Shown here: in pieces, positions 8,842 through 18,241 of the stretch
How the letters are laid out: every line of letters starts with the position of its first letter
Position numbering within the stretch: the stretch's first letter is position 1
From: a bacterium
Lineage (GTDB): Bacteria > Bacteroidota > Rhodothermia > Balneolales > M1805
Length of the DNA stretch: 33,006 nt
Assembly (NCBI GenBank): GCA_006226965.1
Contig: SBGQ01000138.1
Location: forward strand, 1-33,006
Direction of reading: 5' to 3'
Program-made: the position numbers and the translations under genes
Notes under the pieces: generated by a model
Told to the model about the DNA's origin: nothing
The model's input: only the letters and a program-made list of their open reading frames with translations
Databases searched by the model: none

Positions 8842-9240
8842 TTAAAACGGTAGGTCGTCGTCCTGTGAATCATCCACCCACATCATATCATTTTGTGACT
8901 TGATTTGAGTCGATTTTTGACTCCATTCCTGATCGTTATGATTGGAGCGTCCGCCTTGTGGCGCACCTTCAGAACCTGATTTTAAATCGTATGCTTTTAC
9001 ATCGGTGTACCAACGGCCGTTGTATTCACGAGATTCCACATCAATTAAAAAGGTCTGCTCTGAACCTATGTTGAGGCCAAATTGATCAATTTTATCGCCC
9101 CAAACAGAAACACATACTTTTTTGGGATAATTTCCGCCGGTTTCAACAATGATTTCTTGTTTGCGCCAAGTTCCGTTGCGTCCGTTTCCCTGAATTTCGG
9201 GGTTAATTTGAATTACTTTTGCTTTTAATTCGAGTGCCAT
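8842..9240 (-). CDS. DUF3127 protein with SSB-like C-terminal tip
   Basis: A 132-residue protein. The first ~85 residues read as a small OB-fold-like beta domain (ALELKAKVIQINPEI, TWRKQEIIVETGG, KKVCVSVWGDKI, FLIDVESREYNGRWYTDVKAY), matching the DUF3127 family found mainly in Bacteroidota. A hydrophilic linker follows, and the protein ends DSQDDDLPF, close to the acidic DDDIPF tip that bacterial SSB uses to recruit repair and replication proteins. Family assignment is from recognition. A role in single-stranded DNA metabolism is inference from the fold and tail. Confidence 0.85.
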   Translation of the reverse strand: MALELKAKVIQINPEIQGNGRNGTWRKQEIIVETGGNYPKKVCVSVWGDKIDQFGLNIGSEQTFLIDVESREYNGRWYTDVKAYDLKSGSEGAPQGGRSNHNDQEWSQKSTQIKSQNDMMWVDDSQDDDLPF

Positions 9241-9328
9241 AAATACGATGTATTAGATGATTTAATTTGGACGAAGATAATAAGGTCGGGAATGAGTTAC
9301 TTTAAAAAATGGAATAAAATCACATCAA

Positions 9329-9361
9329 TAAAAAAGCCAAGCTGATTTCTCAGATTGGCTT
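9329..9361 (-). terminator. Terminator after tRNA-Pro
   Basis: Reading on the minus strand, AAGCCAA and CTGA on one side pair with TCAG and TTGGCTT on the other around a GAAA loop (9334-9361), followed by six T. It lies just downstream of the tRNA. Confidence 0.85.
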
Positions 9362-9368
9362 AATTTTG

Positions 9369-9442
9369 TCGGGATGACAAGATTTGAACTTGCGACCCCT
9401 TGCACCCCATGCAAGTACGCTACCAGGCTGCGCTACATCCCG
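9369..9442 (-). tRNA. tRNA-Pro, anticodon GGG
   Basis: A 74-base cloverleaf with all four arms. The acceptor is CGGGATG / CATCCCG with discriminator A. The D arm contains AGCCTGGTA. The anticodon stem CTTGC/GCAAG encloses the loop ATGGGGT, giving anticodon GGG (proline, CCC/CCU). The T loop is TTCAAAT. CCA is not encoded; CAAAA follows the discriminator. A terminator follows. Confidence 0.97.
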
Positions 9443-9496
9443 AACAAGGCTTATAAGATACGGCTAAACGAAAGCCATATCAAGAAATCCGGGTTT

Positions 9497-10864
9497 TTAG
9501 AAAGTGAATTTCAAACTGAATGCTTGTACCGGAATAATTGATTTTGAATGATTTCCATTTAATTCTCCGGCTACTGCTAAAACCCCGGCGGGATTAATAT
9601 TCCACTCAATTCTAGCAGAGGAATCATCCGCTAAGACGGCATCCTCTTTCAAATAATTAAACATTATGTAATAACCGCCGATCGCTCCAATTGAACTTAG
9701 TACAGAATATGGTTTTAAAGTTGATTCGTTCAAATTTCCGAAAAAGGTATAAGCTGAGCCTAAACCGGTTGCCCAACCTGCAAAAGTTGACATCAATAAA
9801 TAAACACCTTGTGTTTGGCTGAAATCATATTCAGAAGCCATTTTTGCACCGTACCAAGAACCTAAAGCGCCACCTAATACAGCACCTGCTGCATTTGAGC
9901 GGGCATCATTGTTACTAAAAATATTAACGATTGAACCCATTCCGTAGGAACCAAGGAAAGACGTTGCCTGTGAGTGATACACATCACCCAGAGAATATTG
10001 TTCATTTTTAGTGCTCTTATACCCGATTGCTAAACCGGTTCCAAGGCCGATTAATGAAGTAAGCCCTGCTGTTTTGTCAATTTTGCCGGTAAACACAAAA
10101 GAGGTTAATGCGCCGGAAACGAATCCCAAATCTCCGAACATGCCAATTGCCTCAACACGCCCTTCGCTGATGACTTCTTTCTTAGCGAATTGATAAAAAG
10201 CTGACATTTCAGCGATGGACAAAAGGGCTGCGGTTGATAAAAAACCTTCATCGGTTCCGCTGTCTTCACTGACAAATAAACTGTAAAGAGAAATTCCGTG
10301 AAAAAATGAGCGGGTTGCTCCGTAACGTGTCGCTCTTGCCATAGACATGGATATTTCGCTGTCTTTGGTAAATGTAAACGGGATAAAAAAGCTGCTTCCG
10401 CCAACTAACATCCACGTTCCCACAGTCTGACGTGCGCCAAAATCAAATGAAAGAGGAATTGCCCAACCGTATAAGCCACCGCCCCAACCCGTTGTTGTTG
10501 ATAAAAAGTGTACACGTCCATCCTGACTTAATAAGCGTGTTTTATCCTGAAATAAGGCGCTATTTGCAAATTTTGAACGAAGCTCTTCAAAACCTTTCGC
10601 ATCTAAGGTTTTGCGATCTCGAAGCAGTTTTCCTTCTTTCATGTACATGATTTCCAATACAAAGGTATCGGTATCAATCTGGAATAATTTGGCTTCACGA
10701 AAATCAGGATAATCGGAAAACAGTTTTACGGTTTTTTCAATTTGAGGGGAAATGGTTAAATATTTACCCGCATCATCAAATGGAATTTGTGCTTCTTGTG
10801 CTTGTGCTGTTTGAATAAAAGATGCTCCAATAGTAATCCAAACAAGTACCCAAATTTTTTTCAT
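9497..10864 (-). CDS. Exported membrane-associated protein of unknown function
   Basis: A 455-residue protein with a signal peptide (KKIWVLVWITIGASFIQTAQAQ). After a hydrophilic part of about 100 residues, most of the rest alternates glycine- and alanine-rich hydrophobic stretches (for example GLTSLIGLGTGLAIGYK and AAGAVLGGALGSWYGAKMASEY). The protein ends in SLKFTF, an aromatic C-terminus like those of outer-membrane proteins. It could be an outer-membrane or envelope protein with hydrophobic glycine-zipper-like segments. No enzyme motif is seen. It stands alone between the tRNA and the glycosyltransferase gene. I do not recognise the family. Confidence 0.65.
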   Translation of the reverse strand: MKKIWVLVWITIGASFIQTAQAQEAQIPFDDAGKYLTISPQIEKTVKLFSDYPDFREAKLFQIDTDTFVLEIMYMKEGKLLRDRKTLDAKGFEELRSKFANSALFQDKTRLLSQDGRVHFLSTTTGWGGGLYGWAIPLSFDFGARQTVGTWMLVGGSSFFIPFTFTKDSEISMSMARATRYGATRSFFHGISLYSLFVSEDSGTDEGFLSTAALLSIAEMSAFYQFAKKEVISEGRVEAIGMFGDLGFVSGALTSFVFTGKIDKTAGLTSLIGLGTGLAIGYKSTKNEQYSLGDVYHSQATSFLGSYGMGSIVNIFSNNDARSNAAGAVLGGALGSWYGAKMASEYDFSQTQGVYLLMSTFAGWATGLGSAYTFFGNLNESTLKPYSVLSSIGAIGGYYIMFNYLKEDAVLADDSSARIEWNINPAGVLAVAGELNGNHSKSIIPVQAFSLKFTF

Positions 10865-10932
10865 GTCGTTTAATATCGTTGATAGATAGTTTTCGCGACA
10901 AAACTACGTAAAAAACACTTGTTAAAAAACCG

Positions 10933-11964
10933 TTACCATTTAATGGAATCCAATACGTTTTTCAAATGACTTGGCTGAATGTTCATATTTAAGGATGAAT
11001 CAGCTACTGGTGCTTCAATTGTAATTATACGTTCGGCGCCGTTTGCTAATGCTACATGTTTAAAGCATTCATTTTCAAAACCGGAAGGGCGAACTTCTAT
11101 GAGTTGCGGCTTCTTCATCCAAACTAAATTCGATAAACCGGCACCGTGCGGACCACATATAATTTCAGCCTGACTAAATACATCTATTTGTTCTTTTAGC
11201 GAATAGTTTTCCGCTTCGATTACTTCGAATCCAAAGGATTCTAACACAGGTAGAAGTTCGGCTTCATTTAGAATAGCACGTTTTTTTTCATTTTTTCGAG
11301 TGATGTAAATCCGCTTTGTACCTGCTTTTTCTTGTTGAAATGAATCTTTCAGGAACGTAAATCGCTCAGGAATAAAATTTAATCCCCAAGGAATATTCAA
11401 CCAAGTATCGGCTGTGTACGAAATGCCGTTTTGTATCGGAATGATGGAATTTCCCGAGAAACCCAATTGATGTAAGGCATCCAAAACAAACGAAGGAGAG
11501 TGCTCCGCAACAGCGAGTTTTACTTTTCCGACCAATGGTTTAATGAATTCCAAACGCGGCAGCAATTCGGTGATCACATGATAATAATTCGAGAAACCGA
11601 CATTTGAAAATGCAAATACGAGTCCGTTTAAGTGACGGGTAGGTTGATTTTCTTGCGGTAAATGTGCCTCAAATTCATGCGGGTAAGGAAACGAAAAGCT
11701 ATCTAAAGCCCAATATTCATTTCTAAAACGAAATTGTCCGTTAGGAGAAACCATTACCCAGTTTTTATCCAAAAAAAGAAAGGTTTCTGCCTGAATATCG
11801 AAACGGGATTTTTTGGTTTGTTGAGTTATTTCGCCGGACTCGTTTACATGAATATCATCAAACACAAAGGAATGGGTTTGCCGCGGACGCATTTCTTTGT
11901 GTTGGATAATGCCTTCTGATTGCAGAAAAGTTCGAAACGGTAAACCTAGTATAGTGCTTTGCAT
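10933..11964 (-). CDS. Glycosyltransferase family 61 (DUF563) protein
   Basis: A 343-residue protein with the GT61 hallmarks: SNYYHVITELLPRL (residues 125-137), the RIYITRK strand (218-224), and near the C-terminus GPHGAGLSN (271-279) followed by the conserved IEVRP. Bacterial members act in capsule or surface polysaccharide synthesis; plant relatives are xylosyl/arabinosyl transferases. No other polysaccharide gene is adjacent, so the target glycan is unknown. No signal peptide or membrane segment is visible, consistent with a cytoplasmic enzyme. Confidence 0.85.
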   Translation of the reverse strand: MQSTILGLPFRTFLQSEGIIQHKEMRPRQTHSFVFDDIHVNESGEITQQTKKSRFDIQAETFLFLDKNWVMVSPNGQFRFRNEYWALDSFSFPYPHEFEAHLPQENQPTRHLNGLVFAFSNVGFSNYYHVITELLPRLEFIKPLVGKVKLAVAEHSPSFVLDALHQLGFSGNSIIPIQNGISYTADTWLNIPWGLNFIPERFTFLKDSFQQEKAGTKRIYITRKNEKKRAILNEAELLPVLESFGFEVIEAENYSLKEQIDVFSQAEIICGPHGAGLSNLVWMKKPQLIEVRPSGFENECFKHVALANGAERIITIEAPVADSSLNMNIQPSHLKNVLDSIKW

Positions 11965-12044
11965 GAGTGATTGAAAGAAAATTACATCCCGTCAAAATGT
12001 ACTTAATATCGCACATCAGTTCGAGAGGTATTTTTTGAGCTTAC

Positions 12045-14438
12045 TCATTGCGATTCTTTTCTCCAATCATCTTTCAAAATCGTTTTACCGTCGCTTTTAT
12101 ACACGGCAGCGCCATCCAAGCTGGTAAAATGAATATTCTTTGTAAAGCCTAGCAATCGAGAAACGGAAACGGCATGCGGATGGCGATATTTGTTTTTCAT
12201 GGCAAGCGAAACCGATGCAAATTGAGGAGTTACATCATCCAAAAATGAGCCTGAGGAACTGCTTTTACTTCCATGATGACCCACTTTCAAATAATCGGTG
12301 TCTAAGATTTCGTTTCCTATTTGTGATAATAAATCCTCAGCATCGTGTTCAGCATCACCTGTGAATAAAAACGAAGTAGTTCCGTAATCTAACCGTAGAA
12401 TCGTTGAATATTCATTGGTATTGGTTGATGAATACGTTTTTAAAGGCCACAAAATACGCGTGTTTAATTGCGAACTCAGGTGTAAATAATCCCCTGCAAA
12501 TAATGATTTTACTGGAATGGATTTTTCTTGAGCTGATTTCAAAATAGCTTTAAAAATGCTGCTTTGTTCGGCAGAATCAGGAATAAAAGAGTATAAAGTA
12601 TCGATTACCAGCGTCTCTAAAAGTGGCAAGGTTCCGCCAATATGGTCAGCATGCGGATGTGTTAAAATGAGTGCATGTATCCGATTGATTCCTTTTGATT
12701 TAAGCAATGGTAAGATGGTACGCGAGCCGCTGTCAAAATTGGGAGACCAAATTCCGGTATCAATCAACAGAACACGATTATCGGGTGTTTCAATTAAGCT
12801 GGCATCTCCTTGGCCGACATCAACTATGGTGAGTTCCAAAGGTTTGGTTTGTATGGATTGATAGAGTTCATCACCGCGCCAGAAAACAAGGGAAATCAAA
12901 GAAAAAATGAACCACCCCCAACGAGTTTTGCCATGCGTCCATGAAGCAATTGCTGCCAAGAAACCCATCCAAAAAAGAAAGAAAAACAAGTTGGGTTCTG
13001 AAAAACGGGCATAACTAAAATCAGACGAACTAAAAAACGATGCGAAAAATTGCAGACTGCTAGCAAGCCAATTCAAGGGGATTGAAAAGTAGCTGGCGAA
13101 GCTTGGAAAGGGAATTCCGATTATAGTTACTACTAAACCTGATACTACTAATAGAGATGCCGGAATAGTTGCTGCCAAATTGCTGATAGGCGAAACAATA
13201 GAAATTTCCCCGAAATACAAAGCTAAAATCGGCGCTAATCCCACTTGAACCACAATTCCCACCAATAAAGCACTTATTATTTTCGAACTCCATGTTTGTT
13301 TTTGGCTGATACTTGAAAATGTGGGTAAAACCAACAGAATAATTGAAACGGCACCAAAAGAAAGCTGAAACCCGACATCAAATACATAAGCCGGATTAAT
13401 CATCAACAAAAAGAAAGCCGCAAAACCGACGATGTTCATGGGATAACGAACACGTTCAAATAATTTTGCATAAGAAAACAACAATGCCATGATGGATGCA
13501 CGAACCACAGACGCAGAAAACCCCGTTAACCAAGCGTAAAACAACAAACCTAGTCCGAGCAAGATTATGCCGACTATTCTACCGCTTCGTTTTGTCCAAA
13601 ACCAAGGTATCAAAAACCAAAACGGCGCCACTAAAAACCCAACATGGAGTCCGGAAACAGCCATCATGTGCGCTAAGCCGGAGCGAGTAAACGCTTGCCG
13701 TTGTTCGGGATTAATATCCGACTTATCGCCAATAATTAAGGCTTTTGCAATGGCACTGTTTGTTCCTTCGAATAATGACTCAATAGATTTTTCAAACAGA
13801 GGTTTTATAGATTGAAGACCTTCAGGTTCGGTAACGGAAACAACATGTAGAAGTTCGTATTGTGAAAGAATTTCACGCGAGTATAAAAATGCGGCATAAT
13901 CGAACTGATGAGGATTTCGCGGCTCTGGGACAGGCTTTAATTTTACCCAAATCTTGACTTTAGAGTTCTTTGAAAAGACTGTTTCTCTACTGACGTTTTC
14001 TCGATAAATGATGATACGACTTAAGAAAGAGTTTGAAAATCGGAATGTGTTTTGGCTGATTAAACTATCTGCCTGAACATCTAATGAAATAGAGCGTTCG
14101 CTAGGTTTTACGGATTGAATTTCACCGAAAAGCAGCAAAGAGTCGGCTGATAGATTAAACCGAGAAACTTCTCGATAGGTGTTTTCCAGTTGGCTTTTGT
14201 GCGAATCAGCACGTAGTAAACCAACCCCAAATAGTAGAGCAAATAACAAACTTTGATGTAAAACAACAGATGTGCTTTTTATGTGAGTGATACTGAGTGC
14301 AATAAGAATGGAAAGATTAATACAAAGTAGAAGTGGAATTGAAATGTGAATCCTTTCACTTAGAAGAATTCCCAAAACAAAAGCTATTAATGCTTTTATG
14401 ATGGGGTAAGCAACCCAAATAACCGTACTTTTTTTCAT
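12045..14438 (-). CDS. comEC: ComEC/Rec2-type DNA uptake channel
   Basis: A 797-residue polytopic protein that would move single-stranded DNA across the inner membrane during natural transformation. Layout: N-terminal membrane segments and a soluble region with an OB-like part (to about residue 230); a multi-span competence domain, beginning SGLAHMMAVSGLHVGFLVAP and including NPAYVFDVGFQLSFGAV; then a C-terminal metallo-beta-lactamase domain with HPHADHIGG (His594, His596, Asp598, His599), LLFTGDAEHDAE-like residues and VGHHGSKSS. All three domains are present and the length is typical. It is divergent from the asparaginase gene. No other competence gene is in the window. Confidence 0.95.
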   Translation of the reverse strand: MKKSTVIWVAYPIIKALIAFVLGILLSERIHISIPLLLCINLSILIALSITHIKSTSVVLHQSLLFALLFGVGLLRADSHKSQLENTYREVSRFNLSADSLLLFGEIQSVKPSERSISLDVQADSLISQNTFRFSNSFLSRIIIYRENVSRETVFSKNSKVKIWVKLKPVPEPRNPHQFDYAAFLYSREILSQYELLHVVSVTEPEGLQSIKPLFEKSIESLFEGTNSAIAKALIIGDKSDINPEQRQAFTRSGLAHMMAVSGLHVGFLVAPFWFLIPWFWTKRSGRIVGIILLGLGLLFYAWLTGFSASVVRASIMALLFSYAKLFERVRYPMNIVGFAAFFLLMINPAYVFDVGFQLSFGAVSIILLVLPTFSSISQKQTWSSKIISALLVGIVVQVGLAPILALYFGEISIVSPISNLAATIPASLLVVSGLVVTIIGIPFPSFASYFSIPLNWLASSLQFFASFFSSSDFSYARFSEPNLFFFLFWMGFLAAIASWTHGKTRWGWFIFSLISLVFWRGDELYQSIQTKPLELTIVDVGQGDASLIETPDNRVLLIDTGIWSPNFDSGSRTILPLLKSKGINRIHALILTHPHADHIGGTLPLLETLVIDTLYSFIPDSAEQSSIFKAILKSAQEKSIPVKSLFAGDYLHLSSQLNTRILWPLKTYSSTNTNEYSTILRLDYGTTSFLFTGDAEHDAEDLLSQIGNEILDTDYLKVGHHGSKSSSSGSFLDDVTPQFASVSLAMKNKYRHPHAVSVSRLLGFTKNIHFTSLDGAAVYKSDGKTILKDDWRKESQ

Positions 14439-14576
14439 ACAGATTCGCTCTCGTTAGTCTCTTCCGGAGAAATAAAGCAAATCATTAATTAAAGTCAATT
14501 TTGAAAAACTAAGTTTTGTTCAAGCACAACGAAAATGATTACATTCAAAAGAGTTGGTCATTTAAATATTGGTGTT

Positions 14577-15569
14577 ATGAAGCTTATAAAAATCTCCATT
14601 ACATTGGGTGTATTCATCTTTTTGTCCTTTTCATGTATGCAGTCAACCCGAGAAAATATGCCTAAAAAGCAATTCGCAATTGCGATTCATGGCGGTGCGG
14701 GAGTTATCTCAAAAAACCTGCCGGATTCAGTTAGAAAGAACTATGAAAAAGGTTTACAAGAAGCATTGGATTTAGGTAAAAATCTGTTGGAAAAAGGGAG
14801 TCCGGCGCTCGATGTGGTAGAACAGGTTATTCACGTTTTAGAAAACAATCCCTTATTCAATGCCGGAAAAGGCGCCGTATTTACTGCAAAAGGTGAACAC
14901 GAGTTGGATGCAGCTATTATGAATGGTAAAACATTGGCAACCGGTGCGGTTGCAGGTGTAAAAACGGTAAAAAACCCAATCTCATTAGCGAGAAAAGTAA
15001 TGACGGAAACTCCTCACGTGTTATTGATGGGCGCAGGAGCCGAAGAATTCGCCGATTCACAAGATATAACTCGTGTCCCCAACTCGTATTTTGATACAGA
15101 AAATCGTAGAAAGCAGTTAGAACGTGCTCAGCAAAAAAGTGCAGAAATCTTAAAATCGGATACCTATGGAACGGTTGGTTGTGTGGTTTTGGATAAAGAC
15201 GGAAATCTTGCTGCGGGAACATCAACAGGTGGAATGACTAACAAAAAATTTGGACGAGTGGGTGATGCGCCGATAATCGGAGCCGGAACGTACGCGAATA
15301 ACGAAACCTGTGCGATTTCAGCAACAGGAACGGGAGAAGAATTTATACGTCACACCGTAACAGCACGTATTTCAGCATTATTTGAGTACAAAAATTATTC
15401 AATCGAAAAAGCATCTGACTATGTGATTCACAAAGTCTTGCAACCCGGTGATGGAGGCGTTATTTGCGTTGATAAGTTTGGAAACATTGCCATGCCGTTT
15501 AACTCTGCGGGAATGTTCAGGGGTGCCGCAGATTCTGAAGGTTTGTTTGAAGTAAAGATTTGGGAGTAA
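14577..15569 (+). CDS. Isoaspartyl peptidase / L-asparaginase, lipoprotein form
   Basis: An N-terminal-nucleophile hydrolase of the plant-type asparaginase family, which cleaves isoaspartyl dipeptides and L-asparagine. The frame opens at 14535, but the ATG at 14577 starts a lipoprotein signal (KLIKISITLGVFIFLSFSC, lipobox Cys20), so I use that. The domain begins IAIHGGAGV. The autocleavage site is DTYG|TVGC, with the nucleophile Thr199 in this numbering. The substrate-binding GTSTGGMTNKKFGRVGDAP and TGTGEEF are present. Export as a lipoprotein suggests it works on peptides in the periplasm or at the cell surface. The gene probably has its own promoter in the ~140-base gap to divergent comEC. 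Confidence 0.93.
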   Translation: MKLIKISITLGVFIFLSFSCMQSTRENMPKKQFAIAIHGGAGVISKNLPDSVRKNYEKGLQEALDLGKNLLEKGSPALDVVEQVIHVLENNPLFNAGKGAVFTAKGEHELDAAIMNGKTLATGAVAGVKTVKNPISLARKVMTETPHVLLMGAGAEEFADSQDITRVPNSYFDTENRRKQLERAQQKSAEILKSDTYGTVGCVVLDKDGNLAAGTSTGGMTNKKFGRVGDAPIIGAGTYANNETCAISATGTGEEFIRHTVTARISALFEYKNYSIEKASDYVIHKVLQPGDGGVICVDKFGNIAMPFNSAGMFRGAADSEGLFEVKIWE

Positions 15570-15621
15570 TTCGATACCTTTAGCGAAATAAAAACGATTT
15601 ATTTGATAAACAAAATCAACA

Positions 15622-16194
15622 ATGATCTATCAATTTCTAAAAAAAATGCCCCAATTCGACGAGACTGTTTTTGTAGCTCCGTCGGCAGATATAATCGGTG
15701 ATGTTCAGTTGGGTTCTGATTCATCCGTTTGGTTTAACGTAACCATTCGCGGTGATGTGAATTGGATTCGTATCGGAGAGCGAACCAATATTCAGGATAA
15801 TTCCAGTGTGCATGTAATGAACCAAACCGGCCCGACCTGGATTGGTGATGATGTTACCATCGGGCACAATGCCATGATTCACGGTTGCCAGATTAAAGAC
15901 CGTGTTTTGGTCGGAATTCATGCAACTGTACTAGACAAAGCCGTTATTGAATCGGATGTAATTGTAGCAGCAAACAGTTTGGTTCCTCCGGGAAAACGCC
16001 TTGAATCCGGTTATTTGTATATGGGTTCACCCGTAAAACAAGTTCGAAAACTTACCGATGAAGAAATTGCCGGAATTAAAAAGTATTCGGAAAACTATGT
16101 TCGTTACAAACGCACCTACATGCAGATTGATAAATACGAAACCAATCCGTTTTACGATGAGAATAAGCGTCCGGAAGATTTTACGGGCTATTAA
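15622..16194 (+). CDS. Gamma-class carbonic anhydrase family protein
   Basis: A 190-residue left-handed beta-helix (hexapeptide) protein of the YrdA/PaaY/gamma-carbonic-anhydrase type. The repeats run from about residue 18 to 130 (ADIIGDVQLG, NVTIRGDV, TIGHNAMIHG). The three metal-ligand histidines of the family are His64 (SSVHV), His82 and His87 (GHNAMIHG). Such proteins form trimers with zinc between subunits. Whether this one hydrates CO2 cannot be told; many family members are inactive in standard assays. A strong terminator follows the gene. Confidence 0.92.
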   Translation: MIYQFLKKMPQFDETVFVAPSADIIGDVQLGSDSSVWFNVTIRGDVNWIRIGERTNIQDNSSVHVMNQTGPTWIGDDVTIGHNAMIHGCQIKDRVLVGIHATVLDKAVIESDVIVAANSLVPPGKRLESGYLYMGSPVKQVRKLTDEEIAGIKKYSENYVRYKRTYMQIDKYETNPFYDENKRPEDFTGY

Positions 16195-16224
16195 GGTGTA
16201 TTCAATCTTCGAATATATTGTCAA

Positions 16225-16260
16225 AAAGGTGCAATTTCCTAAATTAGCACCTTTCTTTTT
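16225..16260 (+). terminator. Terminator after the carbonic anhydrase gene
   Basis: Stem AAAGGTGC plus AATTT (16225-16237) pairs with AAATT, a bulged A, and GCACCTTT (16241-16254) around a 3-base loop, followed by CTTTTTAT. Confidence 0.85.
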
Positions 16261-16285
16261 ATATAGGGTTTAAATTAGAACAGTT

Positions 16286-16924
16286 ATGACGTTTACAACA
16301 GCATCGGACACCTACAGAATTTCGTTTTCGAAGAATTATCTATTAATGGGGGAAATTGTACTCTTTTTGGGAGTTTGGTTGAGCACCTATTTGGGAACAA
16401 ACGATTACAATAACTGGTGGCTTGAAAACACACTCGTATTTCTTTCCTTGGCATGGTTAATTCCAAGTTTTAAGAAATTTACAATGAGCGACCTGAGTTA
16501 TGTATTTATTACACTATTCATGTTGTTGCACGTGTATGGTTCAAAATACACCTATGCTGATAATCCGTTTGGTTTTTGGCTTAAAGACGTTTTGGAGCTG
16601 GAGCGAAATCACTACGATCGTATTGTGCATTTTAGTTTTGGCTTTTTATTAGCCTATCCGATGCGTGAGGCTTTCATAAGAATGTTCAAACTTTCAAATC
16701 GGTTATCATGGATTTTGCCGACTGAGGTAACGCTTTCGTTAAGCGGTTTATACGAAATTATTGAATGGGCCGTAGCTGATATCTTTTTTCAAGAGCAGGG
16801 AACGGCTTATTTAGGAACTCAAGGTGACCCTTGGGATGCTCAAAAAGATATGTTTTTAGCAACATTGGGTGCCCTTTTGGCTACGGTGATGATTTATGTT
16901 GTGAAAAGAGTGTTAAAAAAATAG
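16286..16924 (+). CDS. DUF2238 (YjdF-type) inner membrane protein
   Basis: A 212-residue polytopic membrane protein. Family marks are ERNHYDRIVHFSFG near residue 109, a membrane glutamate in YEIIEWAVAD, and GTQGDPWDAQKDM near residue 172. Roughly five to six hydrophobic segments are visible. The function of the family is unknown. The conserved Asp, His and Glu residues inside or near the membrane suggest metal binding or catalysis, but that is inference. It is followed one base later by the flavoprotein gene, so the two are very likely co-transcribed. Confidence 0.85.
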   Translation: MTFTTASDTYRISFSKNYLLMGEIVLFLGVWLSTYLGTNDYNNWWLENTLVFLSLAWLIPSFKKFTMSDLSYVFITLFMLLHVYGSKYTYADNPFGFWLKDVLELERNHYDRIVHFSFGFLLAYPMREAFIRMFKLSNRLSWILPTEVTLSLSGLYEIIEWAVADIFFQEQGTAYLGTQGDPWDAQKDMFLATLGALLATVMIYVVKRVLKK

Positions 16925-16925
16925 C

Positions 16926-18128
16926 ATGACCAAAACCCTCATCATCGGTGCCGGTGCTGCCGGACTCACAGCCGCCTATTTTGCTGCAAAAGCGGGTCAA
17001 TCCGTACTAATTCTTGAAAAAACCGACAAAGCCGGAAAAAAAATCTTGATGTCGGGCGGTACTCGTTGTAATGTGCTTCCGGTAGTGATGAATCTCGATG
17101 ATTACTTCACGAATGCATCACCCAATGTGCTCAAAAAAGTGTTCAAGTCGTGGAGTTTGAATGCCTGTAAAAATTGGCTTCAGGATGAAATTGGTATTCC
17201 GCTCGCCACCGAAACAGAGTCGAATAAGTGGTTTCCTGAAAGTAATTCCGCGAAAGAAGTTCGTGACAAATTGTTAGAAGCTTGTTTACAACTTGGAGTT
17301 GTAATCCGATACAATCAACAGGTAAAAGAACTGCAAAAAACGGATTTCGGTTGGGAGGTCATCACCGAAAACAAAATCTATAAAGCAGATAAAGTGGTGA
17401 TGAGCACGGGCGGAAAATCCATCCCGACAACAGGAACAGAGGGCGAAGGATATCGAATACTCCGGAATTTGGGACATCAACTCATAGAACCTTATGCAGC
17501 TTTAACTCCTTTAAAAGGTGCACACCCTTTCGAGCAAGGTTTGCAAGGCATTTCGTTGAATGTGGAATTAAATGTGAATTCGCTGGGAAATCAATCACAG
17601 TCTAACCGAAGCGGTTTTGTGTTTACACATGACGGGTTTTCGGGTCCGGCCGTTTTAGACCCATCACACTATGCTGTTTTACACCAACTCGGACGCATGG
17701 AAAAGCCGGATTATCGGGTGAATTGGGCATCAAAAAAACGAGAGGATTGGGACGCCTATTTGCAATCGGGGCGTGGTTTAGTGCTGAATCGGGTAAAAGA
17801 ATGGCTTCCGGCACGTTTGGCTGAGTCAATCTGTGCGGAATGTGGATTGATGGAACGATCCTGCGCCGAATTACGCCGTGAAGAGCGCTTGAATTTAGTA
17901 GATAAACTTACCGCATACCGATTAGAAATTTCCGGAAATGAAGGCTATCGAAAAGCTGAAGTTACGGGCGGTGGTGTTCCGCTAGATGAAATCAACACGG
18001 CAACAATGGAAAGTAAATTGCATTCAGGCTTGTTTATCTGTGGTGAATTGGTTGATGTTTTCGGTAGAATCGGGGGGTTTAATTTTTATTGGGCTTGGGT
18101 AAGCGGAAGGTTGGCAGGTAAGAGTTAA
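16926..18128 (+). CDS. HI0933-type NAD(P)/FAD-dependent oxidoreductase
   Basis: A 400-residue flavoprotein. The FAD-binding Rossmann motif is GAGAAG (8-13) with the Glu end at LILEKTDKAGKK. The family motif SGGTRCNV follows at about residue 43. VMSTGGKSIPTTGTEGEGY is in the middle, and the C-terminus has GLFICGELVDVFGRIGGFNFYWAWVSGRLAG, which closes the FAD site. The family (BaiN-related) includes reductases of uncertain physiological substrate. The start lies one base after the DUF2238 stop, a coupled pair. Electron transfer between the membrane protein and this flavoprotein is possible but unproven. Confidence 0.9.
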   Translation: MTKTLIIGAGAAGLTAAYFAAKAGQSVLILEKTDKAGKKILMSGGTRCNVLPVVMNLDDYFTNASPNVLKKVFKSWSLNACKNWLQDEIGIPLATETESNKWFPESNSAKEVRDKLLEACLQLGVVIRYNQQVKELQKTDFGWEVITENKIYKADKVVMSTGGKSIPTTGTEGEGYRILRNLGHQLIEPYAALTPLKGAHPFEQGLQGISLNVELNVNSLGNQSQSNRSGFVFTHDGFSGPAVLDPSHYAVLHQLGRMEKPDYRVNWASKKREDWDAYLQSGRGLVLNRVKEWLPARLAESICAECGLMERSCAELRREERLNLVDKLTAYRLEISGNEGYRKAEVTGGGVPLDEINTATMESKLHSGLFICGELVDVFGRIGGFNFYWAWVSGRLAGKS

Positions 18129-18241
18129 TTCAAATAGTGGCTGCGAGTAAAAAACTTTTTTCATTCCATCCCATTTTAATAGCATTTTAGTCCGAAAAAT
18201 TCGATGCTCGGTATTTCAAATTTCTAAAATCCAAAGCAAGC

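Noticed and set aside
13060-13293. Minus-strand frame inside comEC
   Set aside because: It is an out-of-frame shadow of the comEC membrane domain.
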